DNA of 15,446 nt from an uncultured Candidatus Melainabacteria bacterium (GTDB taxonomy: Bacteria; Cyanobacteriota; Vampirovibrionia; Gastranaerophilales; Gastranaerophilaceae). How positions within the stretch are numbered: position 1 is the first letter of the stretch; every line of letters starts with the position of its first letter. Below the pieces are notes generated by a model. It ran no database searches and was not told where the DNA came from. It was given only the letters and a program-made list of their open reading frames with translations. The stretch covers positions 1-15,446 of the forward strand of contig CAKVMU010000014.1 in assembly GCA_934773085.1 (NCBI GenBank), in the 5' to 3' direction. Position numbers and translations under genes: made by a program. This document shows, in pieces, positions 1 to 6,531 of the stretch.

Positions 1-156
1 GAAAAATGCTCTGCAATAAGGTATACTGATTTTGAGCACATTGAAATGTTTAAAGGATTTAAGAAACGGCTTTCTGAATCGTATCGGATTGTGTTGCGTG
101 TAGCAATACGAGCAGGTTTTTCGAGCGGAGCCGTTATCCCTAAAACCAAATTTCAT

Positions 157-551
157 GGGGATGTACTGGTTTTGACGCCGTGATTGGTAGATTCGGGTTG
201 CGAGTGCGGGCGCTGTTCCCGCTTATCAACGAGCAAACAAAAGAAATGACAACAACGTTGTTTCACTTGCTGATTTCAGAGCACAAAGACTCGCTGCTTA
301 ATTATAGCAGTTCAGCCCTCTGACTTGACCATCTTGCCGTTTAGTCAGATGAGGAATATGCAAGATGCAGTGTGCAAATGATGGTATGCGCATCAAGATT
401 AACCATTGGAAGTTAGCTTTCTGTAAAAAAGCTGTGGTTTAAGTTTGGTTAGGTAACTTTCCTAATTAGACCGAGATAATAAGTTACTACACTCGTAGAT
501 GTCAGTTTTTATCCACGATGGACGTGGGTTCGACTCCCACCATCTCCACCA
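157..551 (+). ncRNA. ssrA: tmRNA (transfer-messenger RNA), one-piece
   Basis: tmRNA rescues ribosomes stalled on broken mRNAs and adds a degradation tag to the unfinished protein. Seen in the sequence: the 5' end GGGGATG (157-163) pairs with CATCTCC (541-547), allowing one G-U pair, to make the acceptor stem. The 3' end has a T arm (GTGGG 524-528, loop TTCGACT 529-535, CCCAC 536-540) and an encoded ACCA (548-551). A hairpin GCGGG 206-210 / CCCGC 218-222 sits just before the tag and fits pseudoknot 1. The tag frame runs 233-301: it resumes at GCA, begins ANKRNDNN, ends FRAQRLAA, and stops with TAA at 299-301, giving 22 residues. The hydrophobic LAA ending is what ClpXP-type proteases recognise in known tags. 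Both halves are contiguous, so this is not the permuted two-piece form. The promoter is not clear; TAAAAC at 141-146 is a weak -10 candidate. Confidence 0.95.
233..301 (+). other. tmRNA proteolysis-tag reading frame
   Basis: This is the internal open frame of the tmRNA, 22 codons plus TAA. It was chosen because it is the frame that gives an alanine resume codon and the usual small hydrophobic C-terminus (Leu-Ala-Ala) straight before a stop. At 22 residues the tag is longer than the 10-residue E. coli tag and has a basic stretch (KR near the start, FRAQR near the end). Confidence 0.85.
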
Positions 552-552
552 T

Positions 553-579
553 ACTTTTTCTTTACTAAAAAGAAAAAGT
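553..579 (+). terminator. Hairpin directly downstream of tmRNA, possible terminator or processing signal
   Basis: ACTTTTTCTTT (553-563) and AAAGAAAAAGT (569-579) form a perfect 11-bp stem with a 5-base loop, beginning two bases after the tmRNA CCA end. The stem is nearly all A-T and is followed by GGCAAAAAGAAAAG rather than a T run, so it is not a classical intrinsic terminator for plus-strand transcription. It may still stop transcription or protect the precursor 3' end before trimming. Confidence 0.5.
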
Positions 580-936
580 AGGCAAAAAGAAAAGAACATT
601 TAGACGACAGATATAACTTATCAGACCATTTTGGATGTAATATTTTACGCAGAAGTGCCGAGTTATTGGGGCATTGAGGCTGATTTATTGTATTGAGATT
701 TGGTGGTCTTTTCTTGCACTTTTGTCCTTAATTTTGCACTAAGTTGCACCATAAAAATCTTTATTCTTCAACTTTTCGCCGTTATGTTTGAGTTTTCTCC
801 TGATACTTTTAGTGCAAGAATTGTCCGTTTTGAATTATCTTTCATTTTGATATGTGTCGAAATGTCTCTGAGATTGAGATTCAGGACTTGATGTTTTTTC
901 TAAAACGAGTGATTAATGTGTGTGAGGTAATTTTAT
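580..936. other. Gene-free stretch with repeated TTGCAC motifs; candidate left end of the Mu-like element
   Basis: No convincing gene is seen between tmRNA and the transposase. The stretch holds short repeated motifs: CTTGCACT (713-720), TTTGCACT (733-740), TTGCACC (744-750) and the inverted copy AGTGCAAG (811-818). TTGTCC also occurs twice, at 722-727 and 821-826. DDE transposases of the Mu/Tn7 group bind several such sites near each element end, so this is a reasonable place for the left end. The exact tip and target duplication cannot be fixed because the partner end is not recognised. Confidence 0.4.
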
Positions 937-2640
937 ATGATAAACTTCACTCCAGAAAAATCAAAACAAATAGCATTAGCAAGATTAGACTTAATACACA
1001 AATGGCTTGAGTTTAGAAAGAAATCGACAAATAAACTTCAAGCTGACTATGATTTTGTAAAGTTACATAATACTTCAAGTTCTCATTTGTTTGAGATTCT
1101 AGGTAAAATATCACGTGGAAGTTTGCATCGTTGGTATGCAATGTTGGATAAAACAGAAGATTATACAAAACTTTTACCTCAGTACAAATATTCTAACGTT
1201 GATGAATATAGAACAGTTTTAACTGATGAAGAAATCAAAATATTTATGAGTCTGCTTTTACTTCCAAACAAACTTTCGATTGGTAAAGCAATTGCTTTAA
1301 CTAAGTATAAGTTAAAAGAACAAGGGCAAAGTTTTATTCCTGCTGATATTACTTTTAGAAGATACGCAAAATGGTTTAAGGACAATAATTATGACAAGTG
1401 GATTCTTGCTCGTGATGGAGAAAAAGCTCTATCGGATAAAGTCGAGCCATATATAAAACGTGATGCTAGTCTGCTTGATGTTGGAGATGTTCTTGTTGCC
1501 GATGGTCATAAACTTGCTTTTCAAGTGATAAATCCATTTACAGGGAGACCTTGCCGAGCAACACTTGTTGGCTTTTTAGACTGGAAATCTACAGCACTAG
1601 TTGGTTATGAAATTATGCTTGAAGAAAATACTCAATGTATTGCAAGTGCACTGCGTAACGCAATAATCAATCTTGACATGGTTCCAAAAGTTGTATATCA
1701 GGATAATGGTAGAGCGTTTAGAGCAAAATATTTTACGGATGATAAAGGATTTACAGAACTCGGTTTTCAAGGTCTTTATTCAAAATTAGGAATTGAAACA
1801 GTTTTTGCACGCCCGTATAATGCGAGAGCAAAAGTAATAGAAAGATTTTTCAAAGAATTTCAGGAAAGTTTTGAGAAATTACTTCCAAGTTATATTGGTT
1901 CATCCATAAATAACAAGCCTGCATATATGATGAGAAATGAAAAATTTCACAAGAATTTACACAACGAGTTCATTCCGACAATTGCAGAAACGATAAAAAT
2001 GATTGATATGTGGTTGAGTTTTAAGAATTCTCAACTCTGTCCGAATGTTACGAATAAAACAATTGCAGAAGTATTATCCGAAAGAAAAAGACAAAACATT
2101 GATATTAACTCGCTTGATGATTTGATGCTTGCAACGGAAGTAAAAACAATCCAAAGAAACGGAATAAGGTTCTTGAACTGTGATTATTTCGATGAAAGAT
2201 TATACGGATTTAAAAGCAAAGTTCTCATTAAATACAATCTATTTGATTTAACAAGTATAAAAGTTTTCACAACAAAAGGCGAATACTTATGCTCAGCGGA
2301 AAGAGTTACAGAAACTCATCCAATGGCGAAAATTTTAGGTGATGTAAAAGATTTTGAAGGTTACAAACAGAAAATTGTTAAACAAAGACAACTGAGAAAG
2401 AAAACAATTAAATCAGTAAAAGAATATTTAAGTAATGAAGAAATGAAATTTATTGAGCAAAAAATGAATGAGCCGAAAGAAATTAAATTCAAGCCTTGTT
2501 CAAATGCCATTCAAACATTGTTCAAAAACAATTCAGAAAAATATGAGTACCTCATAAAAAATAATCCGCAAGATAAATGGATTGCTGAATTTAAACAAAC
2601 AAAGGAGTATAAACTACTTTATGAAGAAAATATTTGTTAG
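937..2640 (+). CDS. Mu-like DDE transposase (MuA/TnsB-type)
   Basis: It would cut and join element ends to target DNA during transposition, acting with the ATPase encoded just downstream. A helix-turn-helix-like segment lies around residues 45-70. The integrase-type catalytic core spans about 180-320 with the acidic triad visible as D189 (VADGHK), D256 (YQDNGRAF) and E302 (KVIERFF). A small beta-barrel typical of the Mu transposase C-terminal domain covers about 405-455 (NGIRFLNCDYF to KVLIKYN). The C-terminal 100 residues are lysine-rich and helical, where the ATPase-contacting tail lies in MuA. At 567 residues it is shorter than MuA (about 660) but appears intact. The ATG is preceded by GAGG at 924-927 with a 9-base gap. 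Its stop lies inside the start region of the next gene, so the two are co-translated. A TnsB or Tn552-type relative is also possible. Confidence 0.9.
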   Translation: MINFTPEKSKQIALARLDLIHKWLEFRKKSTNKLQADYDFVKLHNTSSSHLFEILGKISRGSLHRWYAMLDKTEDYTKLLPQYKYSNVDEYRTVLTDEEIKIFMSLLLLPNKLSIGKAIALTKYKLKEQGQSFIPADITFRRYAKWFKDNNYDKWILARDGEKALSDKVEPYIKRDASLLDVGDVLVADGHKLAFQVINPFTGRPCRATLVGFLDWKSTALVGYEIMLEENTQCIASALRNAIINLDMVPKVVYQDNGRAFRAKYFTDDKGFTELGFQGLYSKLGIETVFARPYNARAKVIERFFKEFQESFEKLLPSYIGSSINNKPAYMMRNEKFHKNLHNEFIPTIAETIKMIDMWLSFKNSQLCPNVTNKTIAEVLSERKRQNIDINSLDDLMLATEVKTIQRNGIRFLNCDYFDERLYGFKSKVLIKYNLFDLTSIKVFTTKGEYLCSAERVTETHPMAKILGDVKDFEGYKQKIVKQRQLRKKTIKSVKEYLSNEEMKFIEQKMNEPKEIKFKPCSNAIQTLFKNNSEKYEYLIKNNPQDKWIAEFKQTKEYKLLYEENIC

Positions 2641-3301
2641 AACTCAGAATGTCAAAAATTTTATCGGACTTGTTGAAAATCTGATTAACAAACCTAAAAA
2701 TATTCCAAAAATGGGATTGGTTTATGGCGAACCGGGGCTTGGAAAATCACAAACGGCTTTATGGCTTGCTTGTAAATATGATGCAATCTACTTGAGAGCA
2801 ACGAACTTAATGACAGGTCGATGGCTTTTGGAAGAGTTGGTTAAGGAACTTGATGAAATTCCAAAATTTTTAACTTCTGATAACTTCAATTTGGTTGTTA
2901 AAAAGTTAAAACAGGATCCGAAAATAATTTTCATTGATGAGATTGATTACTTGATGAACAACTATAAAACCATTGAAACTCTGCGAGATATTCACGATGA
3001 AACAAACTGCCCGATAATATTTATTGGAATGGGTTTGGCTCATCGAAAACTCGAACGCTACACGCACTTATATGATAGATTTTCAGAAGTGTTAAAGTTT
3101 GAAACATTTGGGGTAAATGATATTGGGCAAATTATAAATCAACTATCCGAAATACCATTTACCCCTGATACTGTTGAATATATTCATTCAAAATTTAATA
3201 GGTTCCGGCAAATTGTTCAATTGATAAATCAGATGGAAAATTTTGCTAAAGATAATAATTTAGATGAAATAACAAAGGAAATTATGGAGCAAATTATATG
3301 A
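2621..3301 (+). CDS. AAA+ ATPase, MuB/TnsC-like transposition target-DNA activator
   Basis: This is an AAA+ ATPase of the kind that coats target DNA, delivers it to the transposase and gives target immunity (MuB, TnsC, TniB). Counting from the chosen start, Walker A GEPGLGKS is at residues 36-43 and Walker B IIFIDEID at 102-109. A likely sensor region follows (CPIIFIGMG), and a helical lid fills the C-terminus. At 226 residues it is shorter than MuB. I start it at the ATG at 2621, which has AAGGAG at 2602-2607 and gives MKKIFVRTQN. A TTG at 2582 in the same frame would add 13 residues without a better ribosome site. The start overlaps the transposase stop region, and the stop overlaps the next start as ATGA, so translation is coupled through three genes. 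Confidence 0.88.
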   Translation: MKKIFVRTQNVKNFIGLVENLINKPKNIPKMGLVYGEPGLGKSQTALWLACKYDAIYLRATNLMTGRWLLEELVKELDEIPKFLTSDNFNLVVKKLKQDPKIIFIDEIDYLMNNYKTIETLRDIHDETNCPIIFIGMGLAHRKLERYTHLYDRFSEVLKFETFGVNDIGQIINQLSEIPFTPDTVEYIHSKFNRFRQIVQLINQMENFAKDNNLDEITKEIMEQII

Positions 3302-3807
3302 ACATTGAAAAACTAGCTAGACATTTAAAAGAATTTACCCTAGATGAAATTGATATGATTGCTGAGTGTGATTGTAAAACAGAACTTGAACACCTTTTGA
3401 ACAAGAATAAAATAGTTTTTGAACAAGGTTTGTATAAATATATAGAAGTTTCAAAAGAGAAAACTTTTGAATTGTATCCCAAACCGACTTTTAGAAAAAT
3501 GAAAAGTTTTTTATTTAATGATTTGGCTCAGGATTATCTTACGAACAGAAAACTGACAAAAGATACTATTAAGGGTTACAAATCACAACTAAAATACAAT
3601 ATTTTGCCATATTTTGGCGAAATTCAAATCAGTAAAATTACCTATGAAATGATTGTTGATTTTATGCAAAAAATGAAAGAAAAATACAAACCAAAGACCG
3701 CAAGCAATGGGGTTACATTGCTTGGAAGTATTTTGAAATATGCATTTGAACAAGGATTAATTAAACATAATCCGTATTATGGTGTTAAAAATTCAATGTG
3801 TAGATAG
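3298..3807 (+). CDS. Putative winged-helix plus tyrosine-recombinase core-binding (SAM-like) domain protein lacking a catalytic domain
   Basis: Residues 1-55 look like a small winged helix (KLARHLKEF, then a wing ending LYKYIEV). Residues about 72-165 match the N-terminal SAM-like core-binding domain of phage-type integrases: FLFNDLAQDYLTNRKL, then TIKGYKSQLKYNILPYFGEIQISKIT, then the helix ending ILKYAFEQGLIKHNPYYGV. In full integrases this domain grips the att site and is followed by a catalytic domain with the R-H-R-Y residues. Here the frame stops at TAG and no catalytic domain is found in the following 500 bases in any frame, so the protein could bind DNA but not recombine it. Its start overlaps the ATPase stop (ATGA) and the next gene begins 8 bases downstream, so it is built into the transposition operon. 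It may be a target selector, a regulator or a decayed integrase. Confidence 0.7.
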   Translation: MNIEKLARHLKEFTLDEIDMIAECDCKTELEHLLNKNKIVFEQGLYKYIEVSKEKTFELYPKPTFRKMKSFLFNDLAQDYLTNRKLTKDTIKGYKSQLKYNILPYFGEIQISKITYEMIVDFMQKMKEKYKPKTASNGVTLLGSILKYAFEQGLIKHNPYYGVKNSMCR

Positions 3808-3815
3808 GAGTTATT

Positions 3816-4238
3816 ATGACTAAAATGAAATATTGCAAACAGGCTGAAAAGAAGTATATTTATGAAAAACAACCACTTGATGTGATTGGTGCAAAACTCA
3901 ACATTTCACGTAGGACTTTGTTTTATTGGAAAAAGAAATACGAATGGGATAGGAAAAGATTTGAAGTGGAACTGAATCAAGAAAGCTTTAGTGAAGAACT
4001 TTTTGACTTTGCCAGAAAATTAATGCAAAAAATTTCTGATGATATTGATAACGATAGACAAACGCCACAATCTGAGATTTATTCATTGATGAATATTTTG
4101 AAAAACTTGCCGCAAGTTAAGCAATATGAGATTTCTAAACAAAAATCAAAACAACCAAAAACAACTGGGCAACTTACACCTGAAATTATTGAACAGATTG
4201 GAAGAGAGGTGTTAGGACTTGAAGAACTATTAGAATAA
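3816..4238 (+). CDS. Helix-turn-helix protein resembling phage terminase small subunits / Mu-like phage small proteins
   Basis: The N-terminal 45 residues form a clear helix-turn-helix (AEKKYIYEKQPLDVIGAKL, then NISRRTLFYWKKKYEWDRKR), the arrangement found in terminase small subunits and related Mu-like phage proteins. The middle is helical and acidic. The tail (TTGQLTPEIIEQIGREVLGL) looks like a short protein-contact helix. AGGAG at 3806-3810 sits 5 bases before the ATG. It is the fourth gene of the transposition operon, yet no large terminase, portal or capsid gene follows. It may therefore be a leftover of a Mu-like prophage or a DNA-binding regulator reused by the element. Confidence 0.6.
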   Translation: MTKMKYCKQAEKKYIYEKQPLDVIGAKLNISRRTLFYWKKKYEWDRKRFEVELNQESFSEELFDFARKLMQKISDDIDNDRQTPQSEIYSLMNILKNLPQVKQYEISKQKSKQPKTTGQLTPEIIEQIGREVLGLEELLE

Positions 4239-4273
4239 CGGTTTTTATGCTACTTTAAAGAAAAGGAGTAACA

Positions 4274-4702
4274 ATGATTCATTTGATACTAAAATTCCTA
4301 AATTCACAAATGTTTGGTATTATTTTAGGTGCCATAATAACAGGTGGTTTTACTTTTTTGATAGATTGTTATAAATCTAAAAGAGAAGAATGCATTTATA
4401 TAAAAAAGAAACGAGAGAGTTTGTATCAGAAAATGTACGATTTTTCAATGCGTTTTGAAAAAGATATTCGCACTAAAAAATGTATAAATATGTCAAAAAG
4501 TACAAAGGATTTATGGAATGAAATCCAAATAGAAAGTATTTTTGGCAAACAATCAACGATGGAATGTTTTTATAACTTGTATGAAGATTTACAAAACAAT
4601 TTAGAATTATCATCAAATATTCTGGAAGTTCATAAACAAAATAATGAAAAGATATTAGAATTTTATTCTGTTATCAAAAACGAACTTGGAATAAGAGATT
4701 AA
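4274..4702 (+). CDS. Small membrane-anchored helical protein of unknown function
   Basis: The family is not recognised. One hydrophobic segment at about residues 14-31 (FGIILGAIITGGFTFLI) is followed by a positively charged stretch (KSKREE... KKKRES), which predicts a cytoplasmic C-terminal part. That part is helical and probably coiled. The ATG has AAGGAG at 4263-4268 with a 5-base gap. It lies 35 bases after the fourth transposition gene on the same strand, so it is probably the last gene of that operon or a cargo gene. Confidence 0.6.
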   Translation: MIHLILKFLNSQMFGIILGAIITGGFTFLIDCYKSKREECIYIKKKRESLYQKMYDFSMRFEKDIRTKKCINMSKSTKDLWNEIQIESIFGKQSTMECFYNLYEDLQNNLELSSNILEVHKQNNEKILEFYSVIKNELGIRD

Positions 4703-4743
4703 AGAAATAATAGTAAAACATTATAATATTTAATTTCATAAAT

Positions 4744-4773
4744 AAGATTGCGACTAAATTTAGTCGCAATCTT
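4744..4773. terminator. Perfect 30-bp palindrome, probable bidirectional terminator
   Basis: AAGATTGCGACTAAA (4744-4758) is followed at once by its exact reverse complement (4759-4773). It lies between the converging 4274-4702 (+) and 4760-4981 (-) genes and includes the stop codon of the latter. Transcribed from either strand it would fold into a long hairpin with a GC-rich middle. Neither side has a strong U run (CTTATTTAT on the minus side), so a terminator role is likely but not certain. A protein-binding or element-end role is the alternative. Confidence 0.6.
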
Positions 4774-4981
4774 CATCATCCAAATTTAATAAATCCACAT
4801 ATAAATTGTCCGACTCTCTTCTGAGAGGATTTACTATTGGTGCAGGATTGCTTAGTTCTTCAATTTCAAGTTGTTCATTACAAAAATATGATAAAACTAC
4901 AACGATATTATAAATTCGTGCTGCGTTCTGCGTAAATTTATCAATTTCTTTTTTCTCTAAACAATAACTGTTAACTTTCAT
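4760..4981 (-). CDS. Small acidic-tailed hypothetical protein
   Basis: A 73-residue protein of no recognised family. It has an N-terminal helix (KKEIDKFTQNAARIYNIVVVLSYFC), a proline-containing linker (NPAPIVNPLRR) and a very acidic end (LLNLDDEDCD). It is accepted as real because its ATG follows a near-perfect AAGGAGG (within 4989-4997) with 7 bases between. It has no operon partner in view. Its last codons and stop lie in the 30-bp palindrome. It could belong to the mobile element or to the backbone. Confidence 0.6.
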   Translation of the reverse strand: MKVNSYCLEKKEIDKFTQNAARIYNIVVVLSYFCNEQLEIEELSNPAPIVNPLRRESDNLYVDLLNLDDEDCD

Positions 4982-5111
4982 AATCTATCCTCCTTTTGAC
5001 ACACAACACACTGCCGACAAAGATGAAGGGAAGCTAGTGAATACAAGAAAGAAGCAACAATTGGACATAATCATTTAACTTTTTTCTTCTAAATATATCG
5101 CCAAAATTCTA

Positions 5112-5666
5112 TTACATAATATTTATCTCTATTGGATTATTATTTAAAGTTTCTAAATGACATGTTAAATTGTTATTTATTTTCTCAAAAATTTTTAATA
5201 AATAAGGCTGCATCGTAATAAAAGTTATGTCTTGTTCTTGCGGAAAGTTATGATATTGCACCATAAAGTTTTTAATTGCTTTAAGCTCTTCTCTTGATAA
5301 TTTTAAAAACGGATCTTCTTGCATATAATTATGTGATACTGAAAGATGTATAAAAGAACAACCAAATAAATATACATTTCTAGCCCAACCGCACATATTA
5401 AGAACGTTTTTAATTAATAAATAATCTGTAATTGTTCTTTTACCATTATGCCATTTTTCCTTATTTAGGGTTTGTTTTATAAACATTATTCTTTGTGATT
5501 GTTCACAAGTTAATAAAAACAATACTCGTACCATTGAATCAAGTTCTTGTCTTAAAATACCAACACAATTCCCATATAATTGATTTTCATACAGTAATTT
5601 TATTGTTTTTGCATTTTCCTCTGAACGGTTCTTTACTATATTACAAAACTTATCTAAATCATCCAT
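5112..5666 (-). CDS. Helical protein of unknown function, fourth gene of the DpnII-type operon
   Basis: Not recognised with confidence. The protein appears mostly alpha-helical and carries a striking segment RNVYLFGCSFIHLSVSH with Arg and two His. Its overall feel is of a HEPN- or DUF5677-like helical protein, but the Arg-His spacing does not match the usual HEPN R-x4-6-H motif, so I do not assign that family. I prefer the ATG at 5666, which has TTAGG 6 bases upstream and lies 7 bases after the dpnB-like stop. An in-frame GTG at 5699 would add 11 residues and overlap dpnB by 26 bases, but has its only purine run directly against it. Either way it is co-transcribed with the restriction genes. 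It may help or limit restriction, or be an added defence gene. Confidence 0.65.
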   Translation of the reverse strand: MDDLDKFCNIVKNRSEENAKTIKLLYENQLYGNCVGILRQELDSMVRVLFLLTCEQSQRIMFIKQTLNKEKWHNGKRTITDYLLIKNVLNMCGWARNVYLFGCSFIHLSVSHNYMQEDPFLKLSREELKAIKNFMVQYHNFPQEQDITFITMQPYLLKIFEKINNNLTCHLETLNNNPIEINIM

Positions 5667-5673
5667 ATTATAC

Positions 5674-6531
5674 CTAATATAATCGTTGCAATATTCCACC
5701 CTCTAAATCTTGAATATTATAAACCGTATCCAAAACATCAAAAGTTTCTTCCAAGTTGTTTCTTGCACTATTCCAACCGCAACCATCAGTAAACCAAATG
5801 AAGGTTACTCCATCTATTGTTGCAACTTCTTGTGCTAAGGTTTTATAACTTCTAGCGGTTTCATTAAGTTTTGAACCTCCGCTTGAATAGAAATTTGTTT
5901 CAATTACATAAATTTGATTATCGGTTTTTATTACAAAATCAAATCGTTTTTCCATTTTGCCTTGATTAGAAATTGCGGAAAGATTAATATCCCATTTCTT
6001 TTCAATTTCCGTAATATACATTTCTTTGAAGTAGTTTTGTCCTTTAACAAATCCGGCTTTTTGAATGTAATCTTCGACAAGATTTTCCATCAAATGTCCA
6101 CCACGATTTTTACGCCCATTGCTGTCTAATCCCGTTTCAACACCTGTTACATAATCTACTAAATTACTTACAATATGATTTTCTAATAAGTCAAACAACT
6201 TGGTTTTTCTCATAAACATTTTGTATTCATCAATACTGTAATTTTGTTTCTTAAAAGAAAAATTGTATTCTCCATCAGCATCTGTAACAGAAATTTCGTT
6301 AGAGCGAACAGCTAATAGCAAAGGAATACATTTTAGAGTTTCAGGATATTTTATGATAATATCTTCAAAATCTTTTTCAATGTTTTTTGAACCAACTAGC
6401 GAATTTAAAATATTTAATTCAACTTTTATATCATCAACATTGTTATTTACCTTATCAAAATCTACATAGTAGCAATAATCTGCAATACACGGTCTAAATG
6501 TAGATAACCATTCCATAAAATCTCTAGTCAT
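5674..6531 (-). CDS. dpnB: DpnII/MboI-family type II restriction endonuclease (GATC)
   Basis: It is predicted to cut double-stranded DNA at unmethylated GATC. At 285 residues it matches the DpnII enzyme length (about 288). The conserved C-terminal nuclease half is visible: GHLMENLVEDY at about 145-155, then RFDFVI with D198, then YVIETNFYSSGGSKLNE at about 208-224 with E211, as in the DpnII/MboI PD-(D/E)xK-like site, in which N213 stands where K is usual. The ATG at 6531 has GAGG 4 bases upstream and overlaps the preceding methylase stop by 8 bases. Expression after the two methylase genes in one operon would let protection come first. The dpnB symbol is given by family and gene neighbourhood. 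GATC specificity is inferred from the family. Confidence 0.9.
   Translation of the reverse strand: MTRDFMEWLSTFRPCIADYCYYVDFDKVNNNVDDIKVELNILNSLVGSKNIEKDFEDIIIKYPETLKCIPLLLAVRSNEISVTDADGEYNFSFKKQNYSIDEYKMFMRKTKLFDLLENHIVSNLVDYVTGVETGLDSNGRKNRGGHLMENLVEDYIQKAGFVKGQNYFKEMYITEIEKKWDINLSAISNQGKMEKRFDFVIKTDNQIYVIETNFYSSGGSKLNETARSYKTLAQEVATIDGVTFIWFTDGCGWNSARNNLEETFDVLDTVYNIQDLEGGILQRLY

Noticed and set aside
1..183. Open frame from the window start to a TGA at 181-183, and an opposite-strand open frame over 1-156
   Set aside because: The forward frame runs 27 bases into the tmRNA, shows no recognised family and has no visible start. The reverse frame is equally short and unrecognised. Either could be the end of a real gene, but neither can be supported.
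524..551. tRNA-like T arm and CCA end
   Set aside because: The matching 5' acceptor strand lies 367 bases upstream with a tag frame between, so this is the tmRNA 3' end and not a tRNA gene.
700..891. 63-codon open frame, plus strand
   Set aside because: It has no ribosome site, an unlikely composition rich in Phe, Leu and Cys, and it covers the repeated motifs of the putative transposon end.
2582..2620. Earlier TTG start for the AAA+ ATPase
   Set aside because: It lies deeper inside the transposase gene. The ATG at 2621 has AAGGAG upstream and gives the usual N-terminus for this family.
3808..4300. Frameshifted catalytic half of a tyrosine recombinase after the core-binding gene
   Set aside because: I looked for the Arg, His-x-x-Arg and Tyr blocks in the following frames and found instead a separate helix-turn-helix gene with its own ribosome site.
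5112..5666. HEPN RNase assignment for the fourth restriction-operon gene
   Set aside because: The protein is helical and has Arg and His residues close together, but their spacing does not fit the known R-x4-6-H motif.
4760..5699. Toxin-antitoxin pair made of the 73-residue gene and the unrecognised gene after dpnB
   Set aside because: They are separated by 130 bases, the second belongs to the restriction operon by spacing, and neither matches a toxin or antitoxin family.
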